A DNA stretch of 64,000 nt from Sphingobacteriia bacterium RIFOXYC2_FULL_35_18 (GTDB lineage: Bacteria; Bacteroidota; Bacteroidia; Chitinophagales; Chitinophagaceae). Where the stretch lies: assembly GCA_001829005.1 (NCBI GenBank), contig MIAG01000001.1:1021007-1085006 (forward strand), in the 5' to 3' direction. Below the pieces are notes generated by a model. That model saw only the letters and a list, made by a program, of their open reading frames with translations, did no database searches and was not told where the DNA came from. Position numbers and translations under genes: made by a program. Shown piece after piece: positions 40,342 through 52,400 of the stretch; positions within the stretch are counted from its first letter, which is position 1; the number at the start of each line of letters is the position of its first letter.

Positions 40342-40376
40342 GCTTCCCTTATCTTTGCATCCCTTTTTTAAGGTAT

Positions 40377-43300
40377 GTGTATATGAACTTGCAGCATTTA
40401 ATGGATCAATACCTGCAATCACCCCTGGTACAAGAGTTGGTGAACAGGCAAACCTATGCAGATACACAAAAAACCTATCTCAGCAATTTACAAGGAAGCA
40501 GTGCAGAATTTATTGTGAGCTCGGTTTTTATGCACCCTGATGCGCAAGAGATGAATCATTTGGTAATTCTAAATGATGCGGAAGAAGCTGCTTATTTTCA
40601 TAATACCATTGAAAATTTAACCAGTGCATTAGATCTATTTTATTTTCCAGCAAGTTTTAAGAATAGGAAAAATTTTAGACTGCTGAATAGTTCTCATGTG
40701 ATGTTGAGAACAGAAGCCCTTACCAAATTATCGCGCGGAGGGAATAAAAAAATAATAATAACTTATCCTGAAGCCATTTTTGAAAAAGTAATTCTACCTG
40801 AAACAATCAGTAGTAATATTATTACTATCAAAACAAATGATACCATTAATCCAGAAAGTTTGATGGATTTGTTTGTGATGTATGGTTTTGAGCGAACAGA
40901 TTTTGTTTACGAGCCAGGTCAATTTGCTTTGCGTGGTGGAATACTAGATATTTATTCTTTTGGCAATGAGAAACCCTATCGAGTAGAATTATTTGGTAAC
41001 GAGGTAGATAGTATTCGAATCTTTGATCCTGAAACACAATTAAGTGAAAGAAAATTATTACAGGTCAATATTATTCCGAACGTAGATACATTGCCAGAAG
41101 CTTTTGGTGCAGGTTCAGTGCAAAAAATTTCCTTATTAGATTTTGTTCCAGAAAATACCATTGTATGGTTAAGAGATTGGGATGTGATTGAAGAAAAAAT
41201 TCGGGTACAAGAAGAAGATTTTGAAGGATATTTATTGTTACAAGAACAAGGTTATTTTACGAAACAACAAGAAGAGGAAGATTATCATATTCTTAAAGAA
41301 GTGCACTGGACCGATTTTATCAAAGGCCATGAAATCAAAACTATTTTAGAAACAAAGCCGCTGATTGAATTTGGATATAAACCCCATTTTGCTCAATTTG
41401 AATTAGCATTTTTGGTAAAGCCACAGCCTGCATTTAATCGTCAATTCGATTTGCTGATTAAAGATTTGAAAGCCTTGGAAGGGGCACAATACAGCATTTA
41501 TATTTTTGCCGAACAGGTAAAACAATTAGAAAGACTCAACACTATTTTTACCGATTTAAATACCGAAATTCAGTTTACTCCAATTGGAACAAGTATTCAT
41601 GAAGGCTTTATTGACCATCAATTAAAATTGGTTTGTTATACCGATCACCAAATTTTTCAGCGATACCATAAATACAAGGTTAAGCAGGCATACAACAAAA
41701 ACAAGGCGCTCACTTTAAAAACCCTGAGAGATTTACAGCCCGGTGATTATGTAACTCATATTGATCATGGTGTTGGAACATATAGTGGTTTGCAAAAGCT
41801 AGAAGTGAACGGAAAAATTCAAGAAGCAGTTAGAATTATTTATAAAGACAGCGATATTTTATATGTGAATATTAATTCGCTGCATAAGATATCTAAATAT
41901 ACAGGCAAGGAAGGAACTGTTCCAAAAGTTAATAAACTAGGTAGTGATGTTTGGAATAGGTTAAAAGAAAAAACAAAAGCCAAAGTAAAGGAAATCGCTT
42001 TTGATTTAATAAAGCTATACGCTCAAAGAAAGGCCCAGAAAGGGTTTGCACATGCGCCTGATAATTATATGCAAACCGAGTTGGAAGCCTCTTTTATTTA
42101 TGAAGACACGCCCGATCAAAGTAAGGCAACTGCAGATGTAAAGAAAGATATGGAGCAGGAAGCGCCCATGGATCGTTTGGTATGTGGAGATGTTGGATTT
42201 GGAAAAACAGAAATTGCCATTCGGGCTGCTTTTAAATCGGTAGTGGATGGTAAGCAAGCTGCGGTTTTAGTTCCTACTACTATTTTAGCATTTCAACATT
42301 ATAAAACATTCAAGGATCGATTGAAAGATTTTCCTGTAACAGTAGATTATATTAATCGATTTAAATCTGCTAAAGAAAAAAAGGAAACCTTACAAAGGGT
42401 AAAGGAAGGTAAAGTAGATATTATTGTAGGTACCCATGGATTACTAGGAAAAGAAGTTGAGTTTAAAGATTTGGGTATCATGATTATTGATGAAGAGCAA
42501 AAATTTGGGGTAGGTCATAAAGAAAAATTAAAGACCTTAAAAACAAATGTAGACTGCCTTACTTTAACCGCTACCCCCATTCCAAGAACCTTGCAGTTTA
42601 GTTTAATGGGAGCGAGAGACTTGAGTATCATTAACACTCCACCTCCCAATAGACAACCTATTCAAACCGAAGTACAGGTATTTAACCAAGATAATATTAG
42701 AGATACCATTTATTTTGAAACGGAGCGGGGTGGTCAGGTATTCTTTATTCATAATAGGGTACATGGGTTATCAGAAATGTGTGCCCTAATTCAAGGCCTT
42801 TGCCCCGATTTAAGTATTGGTTTCGCCCATGGACAGTTAGAAGGACACGAATTGGAAGAACGCATTTTCGACTTTATAGAACGAAAATATGATGTACTGG
42901 TATGTACCAATATTGTAGAAAGTGGAGTTGATATCCCGAATGTGAATACCATAATAATAAATAATGCACACCAATTTGGGTTAAGTGATCTGCATCAGTT
43001 AAGGGGAAGGGTAGGTAGAAGCAATAAAAAAGCGTTTTGTTATTTATTGGCTCCTCCTATGAGCACTTTGCCAGTTGATTCAAGAAAAAGACTACAAACT
43101 TTAGAACAGTTTAGCGATTTAGGAAGTGGATTTCAAATAGCCATGCGAGACCTGGATATCAGAGGGGCGGGTAATATGTTAGGAGGTGAACAAAGCGGCT
43201 TTATGGCCGAGATTGGTTTTGAAATGTACCAGAAAATATTAGAGGAAGCCATTCGAGAATTAAAGCGAACTTCTTTTAAAGATCTTTTTAAAGAAGAGAT

Positions 43301-43817
43301 TAGTAAGCAAGATGATTTTGTAAGTGATTGTACCATTGATACCGATTTGGAAATATTAATTCCAGATAATTATGTAGAAAGCATAACCGAAAGACTTTCA
43401 CTGTACACTCGTTTAGATAGTTGTGAAGACGAAGCTGAATTACAATCATTTCATGTAGAAATGCTTGATCGATTTGGCCCAATGCCTGCTTCTGTAGAAG
43501 ATTTATTTACTACAGTTAGATGTCGCAAATTGGCGGTAGACTTAGGTTTTGAAAAAATGACTTTAAAGGAAGATACCCTTCGTTGCTATTTTATAAATAG
43601 ACCAGATTCGCCTTATTTTGAATCTGAATTATTTAAAGAAGTATTGGCGTATTTGCAAACAGGCACCAATAAAGGAAGATTAAAACAAACAGGTAAAATG
43701 TTCCTAATGGTTGTAGAGCCTATCAAAGGGATGGAAGAAATGCATAGCTTCTTGCAGAAAATGCATGCTACAGTGCTCGCTAAAAGGAATTCAATTACCC
43801 AAGCCGCAACCAATTAA
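40377..43817 (+). CDS. mfd: Transcription-repair coupling factor Mfd (ATG likely at 40383)
   Basis: FVYEPGQFALRGGILDIYSFGNEKPYRVELFG, GDYVTHIDHGVGTYSGL, RLVCGDVGFGKTEIAIRAAF, DEEQKFGVGHKEKLK, LRGRVGRSNKKAFCYL. Confidence 0.96.
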   Translation: MYMNLQHLMDQYLQSPLVQELVNRQTYADTQKTYLSNLQGSSAEFIVSSVFMHPDAQEMNHLVILNDAEEAAYFHNTIENLTSALDLFYFPASFKNRKNFRLLNSSHVMLRTEALTKLSRGGNKKIIITYPEAIFEKVILPETISSNIITIKTNDTINPESLMDLFVMYGFERTDFVYEPGQFALRGGILDIYSFGNEKPYRVELFGNEVDSIRIFDPETQLSERKLLQVNIIPNVDTLPEAFGAGSVQKISLLDFVPENTIVWLRDWDVIEEKIRVQEEDFEGYLLLQEQGYFTKQQEEEDYHILKEVHWTDFIKGHEIKTILETKPLIEFGYKPHFAQFELAFLVKPQPAFNRQFDLLIKDLKALEGAQYSIYIFAEQVKQLERLNTIFTDLNTEIQFTPIGTSIHEGFIDHQLKLVCYTDHQIFQRYHKYKVKQAYNKNKALTLKTLRDLQPGDYVTHIDHGVGTYSGLQKLEVNGKIQEAVRIIYKDSDILYVNINSLHKISKYTGKEGTVPKVNKLGSDVWNRLKEKTKAKVKEIAFDLIKLYAQRKAQKGFAHAPDNYMQTELEASFIYEDTPDQSKATADVKKDMEQEAPMDRLVCGDVGFGKTEIAIRAAFKSVVDGKQAAVLVPTTILAFQHYKTFKDRLKDFPVTVDYINRFKSAKEKKETLQRVKEGKVDIIVGTHGLLGKEVEFKDLGIMIIDEEQKFGVGHKEKLKTLKTNVDCLTLTATPIPRTLQFSLMGARDLSIINTPPPNRQPIQTEVQVFNQDNIRDTIYFETERGGQVFFIHNRVHGLSEMCALIQGLCPDLSIGFAHGQLEGHELEERIFDFIERKYDVLVCTNIVESGVDIPNVNTIIINNAHQFGLSDLHQLRGRVGRSNKKAFCYLLAPPMSTLPVDSRKRLQTLEQFSDLGSGFQIAMRDLDIRGAGNMLGGEQSGFMAEIGFEMYQKILEEAIRELKRTSFKDLFKEEISKQDDFVSDCTIDTDLEILIPDNYVESITERLSLYTRLDSCEDEAELQSFHVEMLDRFGPMPASVEDLFTTVRCRKLAVDLGFEKMTLKEDTLRCYFINRPDSPYFESELFKEVLAYLQTGTNKGRLKQTGKMFLMVVEPIKGMEEMHSFLQKMHATVLAKRNSITQAATN

Positions 43818-43857
43818 AATAATGTACGTTCAGTAGCTTATCTGAGTTGCATAAAAA

Positions 43858-43880
43858 AACCCCGAACCAGTCGGGGCTTT
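43858..43880 (-). terminator. Terminator hairpin downstream of the 68-aa ORF and facing mfd
   Basis: CCCCGA / TCGGGG inverted repeat with A7 on the plus strand (T7 on minus). Confidence 0.8.
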
Positions 43881-43898
43881 CATAAAAATTAGTTTGAA

Positions 43899-44105
43899 CT
43901 AGAATCCTTTTTTAGCAACGCCATCCGCAATTGCTTGTAAAGCTTTTGCTTCACTTAAGATAGCTGCCATTTTATTTCCTTTGCCGTCATGACCACCAGC
44001 CATGTAGCCGCCTTTTGCAGTTCTTGTTACTACTGCATCTTGCATAGGAACATTTTTTTCCTTTGTTTTAAGGCAGTATGCTTTAATCATTTTTGAAGTG
44101 TCCAT
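43899..44105 (-). CDS. Small protein (68 aa), possible degenerate DUF5679-like zinc ribbon
   Basis: MDTSKMIKAYCLKTKEKNVPMQDAVVTRTAKGGYMAGGHDGKGNKMAAILSEAKALQAIADGVAKKGF; own terminator downstream. Confidence 0.7.
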   Translation of the reverse strand: MDTSKMIKAYCLKTKEKNVPMQDAVVTRTAKGGYMAGGHDGKGNKMAAILSEAKALQAIADGVAKKGF

Positions 44106-44172
44106 TGTGTGTTGAATTTAATTTTTAGTAATAGGGTACCAGGTTAGTAATACAAGTTAATGTTTTTTTCTA

Positions 44173-46179
<2,007 letters not shown>

Positions 46180-46266
46180 TCAATTTTGCAAGCTGACAAA
46201 TGTACTTAATTTAAGGGGGATTTAGGCTGGTTTAATTCCCTAGTTTTCCCCATTAACAAAGGCTTA

Positions 46267-46298
46267 TTTGCCAAATAGATGTTTATACATTAATTTTG
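46267..46298 (+). promoter_or_regulatory. Bacteroidota-type promoter for the AraC-family gene: TTTG-N20-TAATTTTG
   Basis: TTTG at 46267-46270, TAATTTTG at 46291-46298, 7 nt before the ATG at 46306. Confidence 0.65.
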
Positions 46299-46305
46299 CA
46301 GGTGA

Positions 46306-47229
46306 ATGAATGCAGTAATGGACATATTAAAACAGGCTCAGAAGGGTGGAATTGATGCTAATATGGATTTGTTGTACAAGAAAGAACAACATATTCCAGG
46401 GTCAATTCAATACACTATACGCCGTTATTATGCCCAGCATCCATGGGTGGCCGATGATAGTGGTATGATGGTTTATCATTACAATGAAAAAAAGCCCAAA
46501 GACAACTATTTAGAATTACGGTTTTGTATTACCGGTAATAGGTATTGTGCCGAACGCAGTTGTGGTATGTGTAATGAATTGCCAACTATGAATTGTAGTG
46601 GCAGAACACAAACATTAGACGTATTTACTTTCCACTTTACTTCCAGCTTTTTAAAACAGTTTGTTCATAATGTAAAGTTGGCCAATCGAAAAGATGAGGT
46701 ATTGGCGTTTAAGCATCCCAATGCATTTACCAAGCTTTTTCCTCTTTGTGTTAGAAATAGAAATGTACTTGACGCTTTATTGAACCACAGTTATTCTGGT
46801 TCAATGGAAAATATTTATGTAAACGCCAAAGTACATGAATTACTTCTGTACAGCATGGACTGTTTGGTACATGAAAAAGAGGAAGGATTCGCTTGTAAAT
46901 TTTTAGCAGACGATAGCGGGAAAGAAAGAATATATCAAGCACGTGATATTTTATTGCAACATATTGGTGACCCTATTACCATTAAAGAACTTAGTAGAAA
47001 AGTAGCCATGAATGAGTGCTACTTAAAGAAAGGTTTTAAGGAAGTTTTTGGTACTACCATTTTTGATTTTTATCAACAACAAAGAATGGAGCATGCCAAG
47101 TATTTGTTGTACGAGAAAAGCTTAAGCGTTACGGATGTTTCTGCATTACTCGGATACTCTTCTATCTCCCATTTTTCTGCAGCATTCAAAAAGCATACTG
47201 GCTTAAAACCTTGTGAATTACTTAAATAA
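46306..47229 (+). CDS. AraC-family transcriptional regulator with Cys-rich N-terminal segment
   Basis: C-terminal double HTH: ITIKELSRKVAMNECYLKKGFKEVFGTTIFDFYQQQRMEHAKYLLYEKSLSVTDVSALLGYSSISHFSAAFKKHTGLKPCE. Confidence 0.9.
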   Translation: MNAVMDILKQAQKGGIDANMDLLYKKEQHIPGSIQYTIRRYYAQHPWVADDSGMMVYHYNEKKPKDNYLELRFCITGNRYCAERSCGMCNELPTMNCSGRTQTLDVFTFHFTSSFLKQFVHNVKLANRKDEVLAFKHPNAFTKLFPLCVRNRNVLDALLNHSYSGSMENIYVNAKVHELLLYSMDCLVHEKEEGFACKFLADDSGKERIYQARDILLQHIGDPITIKELSRKVAMNECYLKKGFKEVFGTTIFDFYQQQRMEHAKYLLYEKSLSVTDVSALLGYSSISHFSAAFKKHTGLKPCELLK

Positions 47230-47236
47230 GTTTAGG

Positions 47237-48319
47237 TTATAATCCATTCCAGCCCTTGATGGTAATGGATTGTACGGTAGTTCCGGATGCAGTAGATTCA
47301 TATACCCGTTGATCTACTAAACCGATTCCTTTTGCGTAGGAAAGTTCTGCTTGTAAGTTTAATGGCGAATAAGTAGTAGCCCCATCTAGTTTTAATAATA
47401 ACTCTCTTTTTACGGTGATGATATCTGTATAAAGTGTACCCAATAAAGCCATTTGTCTGCCTTTATAAAGGGTAGTAATTCTCAACTTTGCCCAACCATA
47501 TTGCAGTGTACCATTGATATTAGCGCCAACATACAAACTATCGGTATCAAAAAACTGTCCAGGGTTTTTACTTTCATCTAAATAAGTAAAATCCATTTTT
47601 AAATTATTCACAATAGTGTCGTAAATGTAGAGGTAATCGAACTCTGGGGTTCCATATTGAAAATACTTTCCTGCTCCATCTTTTCGTAAAAAAACCTGAT
47701 CGCCAATATTGGTTGTATAGCGGGTATAATTTTGGGTAGCTGTTTGATATATCTGCGGGTATAATCCACTAGAAATGGTAGACCTGAATTCAGGTATTAA
47801 ACTGCCGCCTACCGCAGGGAAAGCAGGAGTTAATTCATAATTGATATAGCCATTGGCAGTGATAGGTAAATAGTCGTTGCTACTGGATCCATTGTTAACA
47901 GCGCCTATGGTGGTTATATCAAAAAAGCAAGTGCTGTTTCCAAAATTAACTTGAAAAGTAAATGTGCCAGGTAAGATAGGGCTGCCATTTCCTTTTAATT
48001 TAATTGTATTTGCTCCTTGTACAAAAGCAAAGCCAGAATCCCTGAACCACATGCCATTCACTGTGTCGGTAAAAATGGTGTATTTGCCTTGGGTGGTAAA
48101 ATTAACAGACACTAAAACATAATTGCTATCTGTTAGTGTTTCTAATTCTTTATACTGTCCTTTAATGGTAGCTGCTTTGCAAATACTAGAACTATCTAGT
48201 AAGCTTCCTGTAGCTACACCGCCAAAACCTGGGCCTTCTGTACTCAATTCTTTTGAACAAGCTGCCAAAAATGTAGCCGCTAAAACGAATAAGTATAAAA
48301 AATGTACCTTCTTTTTCAT
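47237..48319 (-). CDS. Hypothetical lipoprotein
   Basis: MKKKVHFLYLFVLAATFLAACSKE signal peptide with LAAC lipobox; no other recognised domain. Confidence 0.75.
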   Translation of the reverse strand: MKKKVHFLYLFVLAATFLAACSKELSTEGPGFGGVATGSLLDSSSICKAATIKGQYKELETLTDSNYVLVSVNFTTQGKYTIFTDTVNGMWFRDSGFAFVQGANTIKLKGNGSPILPGTFTFQVNFGNSTCFFDITTIGAVNNGSSSNDYLPITANGYINYELTPAFPAVGGSLIPEFRSTISSGLYPQIYQTATQNYTRYTTNIGDQVFLRKDGAGKYFQYGTPEFDYLYIYDTIVNNLKMDFTYLDESKNPGQFFDTDSLYVGANINGTLQYGWAKLRITTLYKGRQMALLGTLYTDIITVKRELLLKLDGATTYSPLNLQAELSYAKGIGLVDQRVYESTASGTTVQSITIKGWNGL

Positions 48320-48336
48320 TCAAATAAAGATATGAA

Positions 48337-49329
48337 TTACGCCAATAATGCAGCCTGAGTGTCCAATTTAGCATTTTCAGATAAGAGCTGAATATTATTT
48401 AACGTTGTTGTAGCAATTTGTTCCATGGCTTCCTGTGTAAAAAATGCCTGATGTGCAGTAATCAATACATTAGGAAAACTCATTAATCGCTGAATTTCGT
48501 CGTCTTGAATAATGTCTTCGGATAAGTTTCTGAAAAACAATTTTTCCTCTTGCTCATACACGTCAATTCCTAATGCGCTTATTTGCCCAGATTTTAGTGC
48601 TTTTATGGCATCATGCGTGTTAATGAGCCCACCTCTGCTCGTATTAATTAAGACTACACCTTGTTGCATTAATGCAATGTTGTCCTTATTAATTAAGTGT
48701 TTGGTTTGCTCATTCAAAGGGCAATGCAATGAAATAATTTCTGCTTTTAATACTTCCATCAAGGGTTGATATACCACCCCTTCGGATTCCATTTCTTTAT
48801 TTGCAATTAAATCGAAGGCAACTACTTTGCACCCAAAACCCAACATGATTTTGCAAAATGCTTTTCCAATATTTCCTGTACCAATAACTCCAACTGTTTT
48901 TCCATGTAGGTTATAACCTAATAATCCTTGTAATGAAAAATTCTGTTCTCGAACCCTATTATAAGCTTTATGGGTTTTTCTATTTAGAGTGAGCAACATA
49001 GCCACTGCATGTTCGGCTACTGCTTCAGGAGAATAAGCTGGAACTCTGCAAACCCTTATTCCTGCCGCTTTTGCAGCTTCAATGTCTACATTATTGAATC
49101 CTGCGCAACGCAGTGCAATAATTCGGGTTTTACCTGCAGCCAATTTTTGAATAACGCTAGCCGTTACTTTATCATTCACAAAAACACAAACTGCATCTGC
49201 CCCAGTTGCTAAATCTGCGGTTTGTTCACTCAATGGTATGTCAATAAATACTAATTCGTGTTGGTGTTGGTTAAATTGGGTAAAAAAAGCCTTATCATAT
49301 GGCTGCGCACTAAAAAACACAATTTTCAT
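48337..49329 (-). CDS. D-2-hydroxyacid dehydrogenase (D-lactate dehydrogenase-like); start MKIVFFSAQPYD
   Basis: GKTVGVIGTGNIGKAFCKIMLGFGCKVVAFD, LHCPLNEQTKHLINKDNIALMQQGVVLINTSRGGLINTHDAIKAL, ITAHQAFFTQEA. Confidence 0.92.
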   Translation of the reverse strand: MKIVFFSAQPYDKAFFTQFNQHQHELVFIDIPLSEQTADLATGADAVCVFVNDKVTASVIQKLAAGKTRIIALRCAGFNNVDIEAAKAAGIRVCRVPAYSPEAVAEHAVAMLLTLNRKTHKAYNRVREQNFSLQGLLGYNLHGKTVGVIGTGNIGKAFCKIMLGFGCKVVAFDLIANKEMESEGVVYQPLMEVLKAEIISLHCPLNEQTKHLINKDNIALMQQGVVLINTSRGGLINTHDAIKALKSGQISALGIDVYEQEEKLFFRNLSEDIIQDDEIQRLMSFPNVLITAHQAFFTQEAMEQIATTTLNNIQLLSENAKLDTQAALLA

Positions 49330-49441
49330 TCCCAAATATACCGCTAGAAGCCCATTACAGCAGCCCAAGCTTTGGATTTTTATTCGTGGTAGTATCCGTA
49401 CCTTTGCACGAATTTTTTTAACAAGCTATCCGCAGAATATC

Positions 49442-52400
49442 ATGAGTGCAAAGTATGCAGAGTTTTCGGGGTTAAACTTACCAGCTATAGAGCAAGAAAT
49501 ATTGGCCAAGTGGAAGGCCGAATCTGCTTTTGAAAAAAGCATTGATTTAAGAGAAGGTAAAAAGCCCTTCGTGTTTTTTGAAGGACCTCCAAGTGCCAAT
49601 GGAATGCCTGGTATTCACCACGTTATTTCAAGAACATTGAAAGACATGGTATGCCGATACAAAACCATGCAAGGTTTTCAAGTAAAAAGAAAAGGGGGAT
49701 GGGATACCCATGGTTTGCCTGTGGAGTTAGGGGTAGAAAAAGAATTGGGTATTACTAAAGAAGATATTGGAAAAAAAATATCTATTGAAGACTATAACCA
49801 AAAATGTAGGGAAGCAGTTTTGCGCTATAAGAAAGAGTGGGATGATATCACTACTAAAATGGGTTATTGGGTAGATTTAGAAAAGCCTTATGTTACTTTC
49901 GAAAACAATTATATTGAAACACTCTGGTGGATTTTAAGTACCCTTTATAAAAAAGGTTACTTATACGAAAGTGTAAGTATTCAACCTTATTCTCCGGCAG
50001 CTGGTACTGGTTTGAGTTCACACGAATTAAATCAACCAGGTACATACAAAGACGTTAAAGATACTTCTGCAGTTGCTATGTTTAAAGCAACACAAACTTC
50101 TTTAGATAATTGCAAATGGTTTGCAGGGGTTGATCAAAGCTTAATGGAAAGCAAAGAGGTTTTCCTCATGGCTTGGACCACCACACCGTGGACCCTGCCT
50201 TCTAATTTGGGCTTAACAGTAGGACCCAATATTGACTATGTATTGGTTAAAACATTTAATCCGTACACTTTTTTACCCGTTAATGTTATTTTAGCCAAAG
50301 CATTGTTGGGTAAGTATTTCAAGCCAGAGGGTGAGAATGGTTCTTTTGAAGAATTTAATGAGAAAACAAAATTGTTGCCATGGACTATTTTGGCAACTTT
50401 TAAAGGTGTTGAGATAGAAGGAATGGAGTATGAGCAGTTATTGCCTTATGAATCCAATTCTTTAAAAGCCATTTTAGCAATCACTCCTGATGCAAAACCG
50501 TTTAGAGTAATAAGTGGAGACTTCGTTACGACCGAAGATGGTACAGGTATTGTGCATACAGCCCCTGCATTTGGTGCGGATGACTATAAAGTTGGTAAGA
50601 AATTTAATATAGGTATTCTTACCATGGTAGACCGTGAAGGAAAATTTGTGGATGGCTTGGGGCCATTTAGTAATCGCTATGTAAAAAATTACAAAGACGA
50701 TCCTGCTTATGTAGATGTGAATGTAGACATCTGCGTGCAGTTGAAGAAAGACAATCGGGCATTTAAAGTAGAGAAATACGAACACAGTTATCCGCATTGT
50801 TGGAGAACAGACAAACCCATTTTATATTATCCTTTAGATGCTTGGTTTATTAAAACTACTGCTGTAAAAGATAGAATGGTTGAACTGAATAAAACCATCA
50901 ACTGGAAACCAAAATCTACAGGCGAAGGCCGATTTGGCAACTGGCTAGAAAATATGGTAGACTGGAATTTGAGCAGAAGCCGTTATTGGGGAACGCCTTT
51001 GCCAGTATGGAGAACGGAAGATGGCACTGAAGAAATATGTATTGGTTCAATTGCAGAATTAAATGAAGGTATTCGTAAAGCGAATGAAATATTGGGTGAC
51101 GATATCAATAAAAATTATTTGCACGGGGGCATTTTAGATTTACATAAACCTTTTGTGGACGAAATTATTTTGGTAAGCCCTTCAGGTAAGCCAATGACCC
51201 GTGTGCCTGATTTGATTGACGTTTGGTTTGATAGTGGTGCTATGCCTTATGCGCAATGGCATTATCCATTTGAGAATAAAGAATTAATAGATAAAGGGGA
51301 AGCTTTCCCCGCAGATTTTATTGCGGAAGGAGTAGATCAAACCCGCGGATGGTTTTATACTTTACATGCTTTAGGGGTTATGCTATTTGATAGTGTAGCG
51401 TATAAAGCGGTTGTGAGCAATGGATTGGTCTTAGACAAGAATGGAAATAAAATGAGTAAACGCCTCGGTAACGTGGTGAATCCTTTTGAAACCATTGAGC
51501 AATATGGGGCTGATGCAACCAGGTGGTATTTAATTACGAATGCTTCTCCATGGGATAACTTGAAGTTTGATATGGCGGGTATTCAGGAAGTGCAGCGTAA
51601 GTTTTTTGGTACGCTTTATAATACTTACCAATTCTTCACGCTTTACGCGAATGTAGACGGCTTTGCATACAAGGAAGCTCCAATCCCTTTAGAACAAAGA
51701 CCTGAAATTGATCGTTGGATTTTATCTTCTTTAAATACTTTAACTAAACAAGTAACCAATTATATGAACGACTTTGAGCCAACCTTGGCTGGTCGTGCTG
51801 TAGAAACATTTGTGGATGCTCAACTAAGCAATTGGTATGTACGTTTGTGTAGAAGACGTTTTTGGAAAGGGGAGTACGAAACTGATAAAATTAGCGCTTA
51901 TCAAACGCTGTATGAATGTTTAGAAACAGTAGTTCGATTGATTGCACCAATATCTCCATTCTTTAGTGACGCGGTATTTGCTAATTTGAATGCAGTAACC
52001 AATCGATTTAATGTGGCTTCTGTTCACCATGCTGATTTTCCTGTTTGCGATGAATCAATGGTTGATCCATTATTAGAAGAACGTATGCAATTGGCGCAAG
52101 AAACTTGTTCTTTGGTTTTGTCTTTACGTAAGAAAGTAAATATTAAAGTTAGGCAGCCTTTGCAAAAAGTGATGATTCCAGTACTTGATGTTCAAATGAA
52201 AGAGCAATTGGAGAAAATGGAAACTTTGATTAAAGCAGAAGTGAATGTAAAAGAATTGGAATACATCACTGCTACACAAGGAGTAATTAGCAAAAAAATC
52301 AAAGCCAATTTTAAAACACTGGGGGCCAAATTAGGGGCTTCTATGAAAGAAGCTGCTGCTGCTATTGCTGGGTTTACTCAAGACCAAATTGCAGTATTGG

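Noticed and set aside
40141-40467. 108-aa minus-strand ORF spanning the small lipoprotein gene and the start of mfd
   Set aside because: Overlaps two well-supported genes and the mfd promoter (TATCTTTG at 40350-40357).
49238-49441. N-terminal extension of the IleRS ORF upstream of 49442
   Set aside because: The extension overlaps the divergent dehydrogenase gene and precedes the TACCTTTG promoter box. The conserved IleRS N-terminus begins at MSAKYAEFSGLNLP.
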